Source: Trigonopsis variabilis (taxonomy: Eukaryota > Ascomycota > Trigonopsidomycetes > Trigonopsidales > Trigonopsidaceae). From it: a stretch of DNA of 64,000 nt. The position numbers and the translations under genes are program-made. Of the stretch, positions 22,128 to 34,141 are shown piece by piece; the stretch's first letter is position 1; each line of letters starts with the position of its first letter. The notes under the pieces were generated by a model. That model saw nothing but the letters and a program-made list of their open reading frames with translations, was not told the DNA's origin and made no database searches. The stretch is from assembly GCA_003707065.3 (NCBI GenBank), contig PPXM03000003.1, positions 1,054,001-1,118,000 on the forward strand. The letters are read 5' to 3'.

Positions 22128-22707
22128 GACCCTCGCTGAGACTGTAATTTCCCTCGATCCTTTTCGAGAATGGCCGCCACCGTTTGTAGGCTAGGTAGTG
22201 ATTGTGTGTGTGATTGAATTGCACTGTCAGTACTGGTCTGGTTGACTCATATAGACTGTGAATCTCCTCAGAGCACAGCAGGACCTCTAGAGTGATGGAA
22301 GTATATCTAGACTAGGGCATGGAATAAACAAAATGGAGCTTTTTCTAATTCTGTAGTTCAACATCCACTGGTAACGAAGTATTCTAGACTTCATAGTCGC
22401 CCTGTCTCAGCCAAAATAGCATCCTAGGCATCCTAGTCGACTCGATGCACCCTGACAAGTCCCCCATGTTCATGCCTTTTACAGCCCTTCCAACCATCTT
22501 ACGTCGACAAGTTGACCAAGCCTTATGGCCTTTAGCTTTTACAAGCAATGATGGACCAAACAATACTAATTGATCGTCATGCACTTGTTGCACCCGACCG
22601 TGGATCGTCTCTAATGTCAGAGTGCGGTGGTTGTCCTTCAAGTCGCTGGTTGTCACTGGACCCACAGAGCATTTCCCGAGTGGCCTCCTTCCTACACCAT
22701 CGTCATC
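22128..22707. other. Intergenic 580 bp
   Basis: Between UDP-xylose synthase and the VAP gene, both plus. A 93-codon frame on the minus strand (22384-22665) has no recognised motif. Nothing was identified. Confidence 0.35.
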
Positions 22708-23815
22708 ATGGATATTACCCCGAAATTTCTGTTATTTAAATGTACGCTGATGGATGTATATGACTAATCTTAGCTCCATTGACCTCTCAGTCGGCGCAAT
22801 ATCTTTCGATCCACAATGGAAACTCATTTCCTGTTGCTTTTAAAGTAAAGACCACAGCTCCTAATCTGTACGTTGCGCATGAGGTGCATGAACAGAGATC
22901 CCGCATGTCGATTAATGCGTCGATCTTCTGACACCCTCAGGAGTCGAGAGAAGCTAACATGGCAGATACTCGGTCAAGCCCAATGCCTCGATCATTCCCC
23001 CCGGCCAAGGCACCAAAGTCACCATCATCCTTCAAGGGCTCGAAAGCCCTCCTCCTGCGGGCTTCCGCTGTAAAGACAAGTTCTTGATTGAAGCATTATC
23101 GCTCAAAGATTTGGATCCCAGCTTGTCGGCCCATGAGGCATTCGACTCTTATGGAAAAGTCTCCGAGTATAAGCTCAAAGACACAAAGATTAAAGTTCAT
23201 TATGATACTGAGGAAGGGTTCAACGATCAGTCATTGGCTGAAACTTCGACGTATTCCTCTCCAGCAAAAGAGCATCATGTGAGCGAAGAGAAATCTGTGG
23301 CCAGCCCTGACAGTCATGCAGCTGGTGCCCAATCCACGGTTACTGGTACTACAAGCCAAGAGGCGTCGTCGGTTCCTACTAAGGTGGCCGATTCAGTGGC
23401 GGCTGGTGCTGCTGCGATGGGCCTAAATGGAGTAGCTCGACATGTCAAGCCCGAAGGCTTGGCTGATAAAGGCCGAGAAGTTAAACCCCAAACCTCTTTT
23501 CCCCAGATATCGACAACGCCCGGAGCCTTTCCTTCATCCGAGTCTGCCAGCAAGGGCCACTCAAAACCTGAACTCGTTGATGAGTTGGCCGCTAAGCTGG
23601 CGGATGCCGAGGCTGAGATTGCATCTCTCAAGAAGCAATTGAGTGAAAGTCGAGAGAGTGGTCTGAGACAGCGTAAGGTTGCTTCAGAGGAGAAATCACA
23701 GACCTCGACCTCTACCTCGCCAACAGCCCTTCAAGCTACCCCAGCCGGAGTTCCCGTGCCCATCGTTGCCTTGATCTCTCTTTTTATTTTCCTCTTGACC
23801 TGGCTCTTTTTCTAG
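22708..23815 (+). CDS. scs2: VAP/Scs2-type ER membrane contact-site protein (MSP domain, tail anchor)
   Basis: Exons 22708-22741, 22774-22867 and 22966-23815 give 325 residues. VAPs sit in the ER and bind FFAT-motif proteins at membrane contact sites. The N-terminal MSP domain starts MDITPKFLLFKSPLT and contains SIHNGNSFPVAFKVKTTAPNLYSVKPN, carrying the conserved VAP K-T-T-A-P and Y-x-V-x-P-N features (FFAT-binding face), then IIPPGQGTKVTI and CKDKFLIEAL. A long Ser/Ala-rich linker follows, then a short coiled coil ending around residue 285, and a C-terminal hydrophobic anchor VPIVALISLFIFLLTWLFF. Introns are 32 and 98 bp; both interrupt the MSP domain and splicing restores it. Confidence 0.92.
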
Positions 23816-24035
23816 ATGGCCCAAATACTAGTTTGGACAAGGCGTGTGTGCGATGGAACCAGCGGCCAGCCTGTCGACCTTGGGCAGACAGAGATGAGCG
23901 CTTGATGGTGCCAGAGGCGACCTGGATCTACAATGTGCGACATTAATATCTCTCACATCTGAGAGCAGGTAGATTACAGGACACTTGAGTTCTCAATGAA
24001 TTTTGTAGACTGCGTTCTAGAAAACACGGGAGAAA

Positions 24036-25355
<1,320 letters not shown>

Positions 25356-25732
25356 TGATGAAGGATGAAATTTTCTTGGGGCCAGCTTCGGTAACGGTAG
25401 CGCCTGCTGTGGTCGCGAGCATTTGCAATCCACCACTCGCACGAGTGCAAGCACTCGTGCGCATGTGCCAACTTACGGGGAGCCATTTGCTACTCATAAA
25501 ACGTAGAAGGAAATTATAGCACTAGTTTTGGCTACAGATATGTTATGCTGCTCATATTACATCTTGGTGCTGCTACATGCGTGTATGACGGATCTATCGT
25601 ATGGAATTAGTGGAAATAGCAAACTCCATTTATCGTTCCCAGCTGTTTCCAAACTGGATACCTGCTGTGGATGGCCGAAGTGCTCGTCCTGTTCCCACGA
25701 TGTAATCTCGGTAGGGCGCTACCAGACCTGCC
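25356..25732. promoter_or_regulatory. Divergent promoter between MetAP2 and J-domain protein genes
   Basis: 377 bp between start codons. Near 25437-25462 a self-complementary stretch CGAGTGCAAGCACTCG precedes the MetAP2 start; it could form a hairpin or a palindromic binding site. No other element was identified. Confidence 0.4.
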
Positions 25733-26449
25733 ATGCCTCTATGGAGTCCAGCCAAGTCGTCCGTGCGCGCCTTTTCTACGAGCTCAATTCGCTTTGAAAC
25801 TCACTATGACGTTCTTGGCCTGCCTTTTACGGCCACCCAGCGTGACATCAAGCGTAAGTTCTATGATCTTTCAAAGGTGTTCCACCCCGATCGGACAAGG
25901 ACGCTGAGCGAGAACGAGCAGGAATCTGCTAACCGCCGATTCCTGGCTATTAAGGAAGCATATGAAACGCTCAGCCATTACCAGTCTAAGGCCAAGTACG
26001 ATGCCACTCTATCTAGAGCAGCCAAATCGCCTGCATCGACGGCAAGCACGACTCGAGGATCAGCCTATTACCGAGCCCGCCGACAAGCGTCTCATCATTA
26101 TTATGGACCTCCAAAAGGGTATGGTAATACAAAAACCCATGAGCCGCCGAAAGGCCCCAGTCCTGGTCAACGACCCGGTCCAGGGACCCCAGGCTGGGAT
26201 CCGAATGTAAATGCCATGCATCGCATGAATGGACGGCGAGACTACGCGCAAGACATTCCTCATTTTAACTGGAGACAACATTACGAGTCTCAATGTCGCG
26301 TGGAAAAGCGCCAGAGCCACAACCGCCCCCCTCATCAAGGCTACGCTGAACCGAGAGAAAGTGATGCAGGCTGGCGTATAGGAGGACCATTTCTTATCAT
26401 GGCAATTATTGGAGGAGTTGGGATGATTGGAGCCCACTATGGCTATTAG
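25733..26449 (+). CDS. Mitochondrial J-domain protein, DNAJC30-like
   Basis: A single-exon gene of 238 residues. The basic N-terminus, MPLWSPAKSSVRAFSTSS, looks like a mitochondrial presequence. The J domain covers about residues 22-92 with HYDVLGLPFTATQRDIKRKF, the HPD motif and FLAIKEAYETLSH. A glycine/proline-rich linker follows, then HFNWRQHYESQ, similar to the F-N-x-x-x-F/H-Y motif after the J domain of DNAJC30, and a C-terminal hydrophobic helix (GGPFLIMAIIGGVGMIGAHYGY). The J domain would stimulate an Hsp70 ATPase, and the helix suggests inner-membrane anchoring. The orthologue assignment is tentative. Confidence 0.85.
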   Translation: MPLWSPAKSSVRAFSTSSIRFETHYDVLGLPFTATQRDIKRKFYDLSKVFHPDRTRTLSENEQESANRRFLAIKEAYETLSHYQSKAKYDATLSRAAKSPASTASTTRGSAYYRARRQASHHYYGPPKGYGNTKTHEPPKGPSPGQRPGPGTPGWDPNVNAMHRMNGRRDYAQDIPHFNWRQHYESQCRVEKRQSHNRPPHQGYAEPRESDAGWRIGGPFLIMAIIGGVGMIGAHYGY

Positions 26450-26637
26450 GTCGAATTGGCCAACGATGGAATGATGCGACGAATTTATGAAGACAACGAC
26501 TAGGAAAAACATTGGCCACAGTGCCGTTGACTGTGGAACATGAATGGTGAATAGAGAGAATGTGAGCGTCTTTGACGCCAGTGACGAATAATCAAGTACT
26601 ACAATGGATACACTTTTCAGTTATTCTGTAGCAACGT

Positions 26638-27492
26638 TTACCCTTCAAAGGTAAGAGAAAGGCCAAACTTGTGGGCAGACTCATTCAATCGTTGAGTGTC
26701 GACTTGGACACCCAGGCCGAGACGGACGCCTGGACGGAGAGCTTGAGAGTACGACAAGGCAGCGATACCGGTGTTGTTGACCTTGGCCTTGGCAAAGGTG
26801 TCTGCATCGATCTTGTACTTGGAAGCAACCTCAAGAGCAACGCCAGGAGCAGTGGACTTGGAGTCCCAGGTAGCCTTGGCACCGGCCTCGACCAAGGGAT
26901 TGACCTTGTGGAAGTAAGCGGCCGAGAAAACGGAAAGAGAGTTAGTGGAGGTGACAGTAGCCGTGTATTCAGGAGCAGCGTATCCAACAGCAGCAGAGTA
27001 GCGGGTGATTCGTCCGTTGAGGACGTCGTAGCCGATCTCTCCTCCGGCAAGGAAACCATCATGTCCAACGGTCACATCGCCGACAAAGGAAGGACCTTTG
27101 AGCAGATCAAAGAAACCCCGAGCGAAGAAAGCAGGCTGGCTGAAGAAGAGACCCAACTTGGCGCCCTTGGCAGCAGTGTCGGGAGCATAGCTGGTGCTCA
27201 GATCAGCCTTAAGGCCAGGAGTAAAAGCATCAGCAAGCTCGACCTTGGAAGAGAGGATGTTCTTGGTAGACCATCCTTGAGTCACGGTCAAACCAGAAGC
27301 CTTGTCAGCAAACTTGGCTTCCAAGGTTCCATCAACCGCACCGGCCGGAGTCGATTTACCCTTGACAGTGAACGCGACGCCATTGGGGGCCTTGGTCTTG
27401 GTCTCGAGACTCACCAAGGACGTGTGATAGAAGTCCTTGGAAAGTAAATCATTGGAAGCCTTAGAAATATCAGAAAACGCGGTGACAGCCAT
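26638..27492 (-). CDS. por1: Mitochondrial outer-membrane porin (VDAC)
   Basis: A single-exon gene of 284 residues, the standard length. VDAC forms the 19-strand beta-barrel metabolite channel of the mitochondrial outer membrane. The N-terminal helix AFSDISKASNDLLSKDF is followed by alternating beta strands. Landmarks are VALEVASKYKIDADTFAKAKVNN and the C-terminal eukaryotic porin signature region ending HKFGLSLTFEG. Codon use is strongly biased (many GCC, ACC, AAG), as expected for a highly expressed protein. The GLK motif region is represented by GLKADLS. The start ATG is at 27492. The C-terminal third resembles basidiomycete or zygomycete porins more than typical Pezizomycotina (memory-based impression). 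Confidence 0.95.
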   Translation of the reverse strand: MAVTAFSDISKASNDLLSKDFYHTSLVSLETKTKAPNGVAFTVKGKSTPAGAVDGTLEAKFADKASGLTVTQGWSTKNILSSKVELADAFTPGLKADLSTSYAPDTAAKGAKLGLFFSQPAFFARGFFDLLKGPSFVGDVTVGHDGFLAGGEIGYDVLNGRITRYSAAVGYAAPEYTATVTSTNSLSVFSAAYFHKVNPLVEAGAKATWDSKSTAPGVALEVASKYKIDADTFAKAKVNNTGIAALSYSQALRPGVRLGLGVQVDTQRLNESAHKFGLSLTFEG

Positions 27493-28018
27493 TGTAGAAT
27501 GTTGCTAGATCCCAACTTCTGATTGGGGAATTGAGTTGCCGACAGGGTAACCGTCCTCCACGTGTATCGCGCGGGCAACAGGTGTAACATTTAAGCTAAA
27601 ACGGTTACCGGCAAATGTAATCACTAGAAAGCGTGTCCGATACTGCTGAGGGGCCCCTTTATAAGGTCTCACGAACGGATCAGATTATTTTAATACTCTG
27701 ATTCACGATAATGAGCTGAGCTGATTGTCGTGGAAGTAGTCTGGCTTCTTCCTCGGTAGTATCAAACTCAAGTGCTCGTAGAGATGGGATTCATTACGAC
27801 GGATTCGTAGCACGTAGGCAAGCCGAGTCCTGTACGAGGCGAGCGTGCCGATCGTGATTGGCTCTTGACAGTTGGTGGGATAAGATACGTGCTACAAGTA
27901 CAAGAGAGAAGCTACCTGAAACGTGGATGTCGTCTTTATGAAGGGGAATTATGGTACACTATTTAGACAGCGCGCAAGAATGTAGAGAGGGTAAGATTGC
28001 TTGTGAGTAATTGAACAG
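27493..28018. other. Porin upstream region
   Basis: 526 bp between the porin start (minus) and the Spt20 3' end (minus). No gene was seen. It should hold the porin promoter; no motif was singled out. Confidence 0.4.
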
Positions 28019-29614
28019 TCACCGCTTGCGCTTTCCAGTAACTTTTCTGTTCCCGGACTTTGGAGTAGAGGGGCCCGAAGGAGTAGAAGGACGGGAAAGG
28101 TTCATTCCAACTGGAGTCGTAGCTCTAGAACCAGCGTGCACGACGGCCTGATGAGGGATGGGTTGATTAGGGCGTACTTGTCCATTGGGCATGACCTGCT
28201 GGCCCATACCGGGCGAAGACCGGGAATTCCTCGACTTGTTTTGGTTCATCATCATCATCATCATTAGCTGCTGCTGCTGTTGAGGTGTCATGGTGTGTCC
28301 AGCTTGAGCAGTAGGGATTCGAGGCGATCCGTTGGCGGTCTGAGCAAAAGGATTAGAAGATTGGTTGTTTAACCTCGCTTGAACTTGCTGCTGCTGCTGT
28401 TGGAGCTGTTGCTGTTGAAGCTGGACCTTCTGAGCCAACAATCTTTGCTGCTGTTGCTGGTACTGGGCCATATTCTGCTTGTTTCCTGTTGCAGGGGTAG
28501 TGGGTTGATTTTGGTTGTGCTGACTCGCCAATTGCCGTAGCCGCTCTCGTTTCCTTCTCCATTGTTCGACAAAGCTTAGCCGGAGGAACTGTCCACTTGT
28601 ACTGGGCTGTTTATCAGCCATGATAAGCATATTTTCTTCGTAATCGGTTCCAGTGTGAGCAAGTGTATCTTCATGCAAAGGCCGCCGGCGTTGTTTGGAT
28701 GGGAGAATTGGAGGCAGATGCTGGAGGGGGTTGACAAGATCGTCTTGATTCAGATCGACCATAATTGAGGGAGACACTGAAGGAGTGGAGAGATCGACAT
28801 TTCGGATTGTAAGAGAGAGAATTTCAGACTCCATGGCCAAGGCCAGGTGATCAGGAAACCTACCTAAAGCCGGATCAGACGTACACATCATGTCGTACCA
28901 AAAACTCAACGGAGTGGGTCGAAGCAAGGTCCTATATTGGATGGGCTCTGGGGGTTTGTTGTCCGAAACAGCCTTATCAGGATCTGCCTGATCTCCTATT
29001 GAAGAGTTTTGACGATCGTTTGTATCTTTATTATAATTAAACCTCTCGCTTTTACTTCGTGGTCGATGGTCGTAGATTTGAAGAATAATACACCCATCGT
29101 AGAATCGTATATTCGAGTCGCGAAAAACCTCAATGGCCTCAGGCGGAATCTGCTCCAGCATCACATACTCTAAGAATTTCTTGATGGATGGATTGTTGGC
29201 GGGTATCACTCCATCTTGATTCCCAAACCGGAAATGAGTAGGATGAATGTGAAGGCGAACACTGGGTTCTTCGCTTTTGTATTTCTCGAGGATTTCGCTA
29301 CTAGATTCCACTATAGAATAGCATTAGCAGAGCAGGCTTGCCTCCCACTTACAGAACTTGGTCTTGGACTCTTGGCCTGGCTCCCCTTCTTCTTCATCTT
29401 CTTCATCGCTGCCTCGAACTACCCGCCGCCGAGATGATAAATGGCCGTGAGGATGCTCAGTCTTACCATTGGAATTAGATGAAAGATAAGAGTTGGCAAG
29501 ACTCGATGAACTCGCCTTGGCTCTCCTCGGTAATCCGTTGGTGGGCGAACTTACACCTGGACCTGGCGATGCCGACCGATGAGATGAAGCCCTTGAAATG
29601 GCTCCAGATGACAT
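28019..29614 (-). CDS. spt20: Spt20-like SAGA complex subunit
   Basis: Exons 29353-29614 and 28019-29310 give about 517 residues, with a 42-bp intron. Spt20 is a structural subunit of the SAGA histone-acetyltransferase coactivator. The Spt20/SEP domain begins just after the splice: EILEKYKSEEPSVRLHIHPT, HFRFGNQDG, FYDGCIILQIYDHR, with the LLRPTPLSFWYDMM segment later. The C-terminal half is glutamine-rich (28262-28480) and ends in a basic VTGKRKR tail, probably a nuclear localisation signal. The ATG at 29614 is my chosen start. The frame stays open further upstream without an ATG until a stop near 29749, so an upstream exon cannot be excluded. Confidence 0.82.
28262..28480 (-). repeat. Glutamine-codon repeats in Spt20
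   Basis: Several CAG/CAA runs encode polyQ blocks of 4-7, with a polymethionine run just downstream (ATG repeats near 28246-28262). This is simple-sequence DNA likely to vary between strains. Confidence 0.85.
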
Positions 29615-30102
29615 TTCAGACGGTATTTCCCGGTAGCTCAGTGTATCGGTGATGAGGTCCCGTCGTTGATGAGTGAGATCCAATGTCCTTCTCCTGGGAC
29701 TTTCGTTGTTCTCGCTCTGGTCACTCTGGCCAAGGCGCCGACTCTGTTACTGAGAGACGGCAGGGCAGCCCTTACTAGACAGCAGAATGTAAAAAGGACC
29801 CTCTACTTACATCCAGGAGAGCCACGTTCCATTCCTCGAAACGTAATTATTTCTTTTCTTACAAATGCAGCTCAGTCGCACTCTGTCTTTTCCCGTCCTC
29901 TAGTTTTTTACTTTAGTCTTACAGTGCTAGTGTCATTCATGAGTAGATTGCCCTTTTAAGTCCTGCTTTATACGTTATTCTTGAAAGTGGTACCAAAGCT
30001 CTTTTCCAATCCGGTTCTATATGCGGCTTGCCTCGGCGCTCGTGCTGCTACAAGCTTTCGCCTGTTCGGCTCATCACTCTCTCGATACGTCACTATCCCA
30101 CG
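29615..30102. promoter_or_regulatory. Divergent region between spt20 and fmp46
   Basis: 488 bp. It may include untranslated leader or a missed 5' exon of spt20: a donor-like GTAAGTAGAG follows an ATG-started short frame on the minus strand near 29810-29830, but no acceptor joined it in frame. No other feature is seen. Confidence 0.35.
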
Positions 30103-30637
30103 ATGTTCAGATCATTTTTAAGACCTCCTATGGTGACTTTGTTGTAAGTTAGCAAGCAATTCTGGTTCTTATTTTAGTCACAATCCTAAAGTTCTTGCTT
30201 CCGAGAAGATCCTGTCCTACTTGAAGAAAAACCAAGAAAGCCCCTCCCGTCCCGTCTATGATCTCGAGGTGACCGAGAAACCACCCACTGAGGAACAGCT
30301 CAAGACAATGGCTGAGTACGTCACGTTACCTGTCAGCGGAATTTCAAAGTTAGATCTAGATAAGCTCCAGGCCGCCTGGCAAGGTACCGGTGATGCTCCC
30401 AAAGATGCACCCAAGAAAGAGTCCAGCGCCGCGGCCAACGCCAGTGATGCTATCAAGACCTTGGTTCCAGGCGCCCATAACCTTACATCTGCGGAATCGA
30501 TCCTCAAGCTGAACCCCAGCAGTTTTCTAAGACCAATTGTAGTCTCATGGGACCAAGGCCGCATCATCTTGGGTGATAACCTCTCGGGAGTGGAGAAGCT
30601 GGTTAAAGACCTTAAGGAAAAAGCCAAGAAAGATTGA
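30103..30637 (+). CDS. fmp46: Fmp46-like mitochondrial thioredoxin-fold protein (DUF1687)
   Basis: Exons 30103-30143 and 30178-30637 give 166 residues; the intron is 34 bp. Fmp46 is a putative mitochondrial redox protein. Family landmarks are TLFHNPKV near the start, YDLEVTEKPPTEEQL (about 53-67), and the C-terminal SFLRPIVVSWDQGRIILGDN. The N-terminus MFRSFLRPPMV is basic and could be a mitochondrial presequence. Choosing the frame that reads HNPKVLASEKIL fixes the splice sites; the alternative ATG at about 30020, which gives a signal-peptide-like stretch, is in another frame and breaks this motif. The gene is convergent with the NIMA-type kinase. Confidence 0.82.
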
Positions 30638-30712
30638 AGCCTTTGCTACGAACTCTACAACCTATACGATTATGTACATGTTCCAATTATCATTTTTCTG
30701 ATCTCTACCTTA

Positions 30713-30770
30713 TTCATCCTCATCCTCATCCTCATCCTTATCCTCATCATTTATCGTCGTCATCGTCATC
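30713..30770. repeat. CATCCT-type microsatellite between convergent genes
   Basis: About five copies of CATCCT (one with a TTATCC change) are followed by CGT/CAT-rich sequence, between the stops of fmp46 and the NIMA-type kinase. This is a low-complexity simple repeat. Confidence 0.85.
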
Positions 30771-30775
30771 TCAAT

Positions 30776-32311
30776 CTATCGCTTCAGAAATGGACTGGGC
30801 ATATCTTCAGCTCCATCCCACGGTCGTATTACCTTGTCAATGCTAAATCTTGTAACGTTCTCACTGGTGAGTTTAATATTCGCCTTTCGTTGTTCCGGTT
30901 TGAGGACCGGGCTCCATAACGAATCCAAGGCTTCAAAAGCCCCTGGAGTTATTGCTCCAGATTTGTTTGGACCCTTGGCTTTCCTTAGCTGTATCGTTTT
31001 CTTCTTAGGTTCGTCCTTCTTGTCGGCGTCCGCAGTAACGACGTTCTTGAGCGTCGAAGGTACATAGCTCTTGCTTCTGTCAGGAGTCAATGTAGCTCTA
31101 TTAGCTGTGGTACTAGGGGAAGTTGCAGTCTTACTCCTGGGATTTGGACTCACTGGAAACAGTGGCTGGCGAACTGGGGGTGACACAGATATGCGAGGAC
31201 TCGACGCCATCACAACGTCAATTGGAGACTCCGCTTGGGCTGTGATCATAGTTTTAACTGGCGATTTGAAACTGTTCATAATCTGAGCCTGCGCCTGGAG
31301 CTGTTCTTGCCACGCTTGAAGTTCGACTTGGGTCTGAACCAGTTTTGCTTCATACTCAGCAAGTCGGTCTTTCTCTTGAGCCAGCTGTAACTCTTGTCGG
31401 CACAATCGAACAAGTGGGACGGCGATTAATTCTTGTATGCAAGGACGGTTCGCCGGCTCCAGCTGGAGACAAGCATCGATCACTTGACGAAGAATAGGGC
31501 TATAATCGCTGGGGATAGAGAGATACTTGCCGCGCTGAATGACATCGTAGAGTTGAGTAAAAGAAGAAGCTTGGAAAGGAGGGTTTAAAGAACAGAGCTC
31601 ATAGGCAAGGCACCCCAAGGCCCAGATATCACTTTTGCTCGTGAATGGCAAGCCTTGAATGGACTCGGGAGACATATAGAGCGGGGTGCCAACATAAGTA
31701 GAAGCCATCACATGAGACTGATCCAATTGCTTTGCCAGTCCAAAATCCCCCAGCTTGATGGTGCGGCCGTCCGTATGAAGGAAGACATTTTCTGGTTTGA
31801 TGTCTCGATGAATAATAAGCCTTTGGGGGTTATCAGTAATCCTCTCAGGCTCCATTAGCCAAGAAATCTTGCCGGGTTCAGGTACGACGGGAGAAGGGTC
31901 GTGGCCGACATGGCACCGGTGGATGGCGAGAAAGAGCTGCGTTAGAATCGACCAGATGAATTGCTCTGGTATCCTTTCATTGCTGTCTCGATAGTGCTTG
32001 ATCATCTCGCCAATGTCTCCTCCTCCACAGTACTCCATGTATAGGTTAACTTGATATTCGTCGGGGAGATGTTCGTGATGGAGATACTGAACGATATTCG
32101 GATGAGCCAGTCCACCCAATATACTGAACTCGGCGATCAGCTGTTCCTTTTCTTTATCGTTCATCTTCCGGTAGCAAATCTCCTTGCGAACAAGAATCTA
32201 TGGAACTCAGCAACAAGATAAAGATATACTCACTCTTCCAGTAGCCACCTCCCTAACCTTGTATATGTTTCCAAATGCCCCATGACCTATGCATCCCAAT
32301 GTTTCAAACAT
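30776..32311 (-). CDS. NIMA-related serine/threonine kinase (Nek/Kin3/Fin1 type)
   Basis: Exons 32234-32311 and 30776-32197 give 499 residues; the intron is 36 bp. The kinase domain starts almost at the ATG: IGHGAFGNIYKV glycine loop, then RKEICYRKM with the ATP lysine (NIMA-type V-x-K-E). It continues with LYMEYCGGGDIGEMI, HRDIKPENVFL, GDFGLAK, GTPLYMSPE and SDIWALGCLAYELCSL, all typical of the Nek family. An insertion of about 30 residues (HVGHDPSPVVPEPGKI...) before the HRD is common in fungal NIMA kinases. A coiled coil follows (about 292-337, QEKDRLAEYEAKL...), then a Ser/Pro-rich tail. Mitotic regulator by family knowledge. The splice is required to supply the glycine loop. Confidence 0.92.
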
Positions 32312-32732
32312 TCCACCCTATCTAGAAGCTCTACTGAACGTGGTAACGGCGATGGGAGTAAACATATGTTTGTCTCGGTTGCTCCAGCGACGAGCCAAGC
32401 ACATGGTTCAGTAACCGCTCTGCAAACGACGAATCCAAGACGGAGTACCATCCTGTCGTGAGATCTATTTTCTAGTCATAATCCTGGTAGTAGTTTGTGC
32501 CACTGCTGACGGCGTCCATTGAACCCAAGAGGCTGAAGTCCATTGTCACAGGCAGGCATCTGTATATATTGGACGCTCTTATTACATCTCATTATGCTCC
32601 ATTTATGTAGTAACGTAGTCAAGCTAATCGTTGAAACTGCGGTGTACTCGATAAGTAGGGAATTTACGTGGGTGGCTCTGAGTATCGCGTCGACTGCGAC
32701 TCTGGTCACTTGTCAACTTCACGGGACCTGAC
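32312..32732. promoter_or_regulatory. Divergent promoter between NIMA-type kinase and hsk3
   Basis: 421 bp between start codons, joining two mitotic genes. No motif was singled out. Confidence 0.4.
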
Positions 32733-33013
32733 ATGAATCGCCAATCTCAAGGATCCGTGTTGAAACAGCGCCAGATGAGTCAGCTTCATTTGCAGCTCGC
32801 GCATCTGCAGGCGAATTTGACAGATTTGGATAATCTGGTTCGAGTTGCAGCTGTCCAAGCCCAATATATGAAGCAGCTTGGCACCATCCATGGAGCTTTG
32901 TAAGTACACTTTTACGAGAAGCTGACATATGAAATAGGTTAATGGCTGGCCATCAAGTGTTTGAAGAGGAAGCAGCGAGAGTCCCCAGCGATGACAGCTT
33001 GACGGAAGTTTGA
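32733..33013 (+). CDS. hsk3: DASH/Dam1 kinetochore complex subunit Hsk3
   Basis: Exons 32733-32899 and 32938-33013 give 80 residues; the intron is 38 bp. Hsk3 is one of the smallest subunits of the fungus-specific DASH ring that couples kinetochores to microtubules. The typical helical pattern is visible: HLQLAHLQANLTDLDNLV, RVAAVQAQYMKQLGTIHGAL, then LMAGHQVFEEE. This matches the family consensus LxARLADLExLLxVTAVQAEYIRxLGxLHAxLFMA. The intron lies exactly between the GAL and LMAG parts, and splicing (TT+G) keeps both. Length and helix order fit the family. The gene starts divergently from the NIMA-type kinase. Confidence 0.88.
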
Positions 33014-33139
33014 TCTGTTGGTGGTGTCTTGTATGTACTAGGTAATGGTTGGTTACGGTTGGTAAATAAGATGCACGTACTGGCCATATCTACGATGTTT
33101 AGAACGCCTATGTTTTTTGTATACCTATTGTTGACAATC

Positions 33140-34141
33140 CTAGGATTTATATCCAGTGGCTTTGATGATTGATTCGATCGTGTCTTCGATCGAGGTCTCA
33201 AGGTCAGTGTACTTGATTCCAAGTTCCCTAACTGCTTTTGAGCCATCGCCAGTAAACAGTACCTCCTCGGGAGCGATGGTAGCGATTTTGCGTCCGGGAT
33301 AGAGATCGTGGAAAGCCTTCTTTAGACTCTCGGGCTCAAAGTTCGATGCAGCCAACAGATAACGCTCGTCCGTCTTTGCACCCAAAGCTGCCACATGAGC
33401 TCTAGCAACATCTCGAACATCGACCCATAATAAACGCTGAGTTCCAGGGAATGCGGGGTCAGCGGTGTAGATTTGCCAAAGGAGCTTGTTAGACGTATTC
33501 AAGTGATCCAATGACACCGGCCCAAGAATAGGGCCTAGAACTAACGTCGGGTTAATGACGGAAAGTCTCCATGATGGTTGATGTTTCTTGTATGTATCCC
33601 AAGCAGCTTTTTCCGCCAATGTCTTGGATAAGCAGTAAGCCAAAAGAGCACTGTCACCGACCTGCTCCTTGGTGAGGGGATCCCAATCTTTCTCGGTGAA
33701 CACCGTTCCTTTGGGAGCTGGCTTATCAAACGTTCCAATGGCCGCAAAGGACGACGTGACCACGACATGTTTTAGACTTTTCGAGATGGCCGGATCCACG
33801 GCAGCTTCCAAAAAATTGGACGTCCCCTCGACAGCTGGACGGTAAAGATCAGCCTCAAAGTCGGTGACGTCGTATCGGAAAGGACTGGCTGTATGAAGGA
33901 TGTGATCAAACTCATACTTGGATAATACCGTCTTCACCGCATCTCGATCCGCAATATCTTCCAATTGTTCGATTATCAACTGTCCTGGCTTGGCCTGGGA
34001 AAAGACTTTGAAGTGATCTGCCGTCTTCTCAGGATGGCGCACCGTAGCCACGACATTGTATCCATGATCAAGCAGATCTTGGATCACATGCATAGCAATA
34101 AAACCGTTTCCGCCACTAACTAAGACTCGTTCTCCAGACAT
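33140..34141 (-). CDS. Gre2-like NADPH-dependent aldehyde/ketone reductase, copy A
   Basis: A single-exon gene of 333 residues of the extended SDR (dihydroflavonol-4-reductase-like) family, which includes yeast Gre2 methylglyoxal/isovaleraldehyde reductase. Features: GGNGFIAMHVIQDLL cofactor motif, VVATVRHPEK with an arginine that favours NADP, HTASPF, VVTSSFAAI (catalytic Ser), and AYCLSKTLAE (catalytic YxxxK). It is about 75-80% identical to copy B, 1 kb away in the same orientation, by eye. A stretch of 73 bp (33791-33863) is identical to copy B while flanking sequence differs. Upstream it carries several TCGGA elements shared with copy B. Confidence 0.9.
   Translation of the reverse strand: MSGERVLVSGGNGFIAMHVIQDLLDHGYNVVATVRHPEKTADHFKVFSQAKPGQLIIEQLEDIADRDAVKTVLSKYEFDHILHTASPFRYDVTDFEADLYRPAVEGTSNFLEAAVDPAISKSLKHVVVTSSFAAIGTFDKPAPKGTVFTEKDWDPLTKEQVGDSALLAYCLSKTLAEKAAWDTYKKHQPSWRLSVINPTLVLGPILGPVSLDHLNTSNKLLWQIYTADPAFPGTQRLLWVDVRDVARAHVAALGAKTDERYLLAASNFEPESLKKAFHDLYPGRKIATIAPEEVLFTGDGSKAVRELGIKYTDLETSIEDTIESIIKATGYKS

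Noticed and set aside
26671-27447. 258-codon plus-strand frame over the porin gene
   Set aside because: Antisense shadow of a strongly codon-biased porin gene.
30020-30152. Signal-peptide-like frame starting ATG near 30020 (MRLASALVLLQAFAC...)
   Set aside because: It cannot be spliced in frame to the conserved Fmp46 body; the other frame from 30103 gives the family motif TLFHNPKV.
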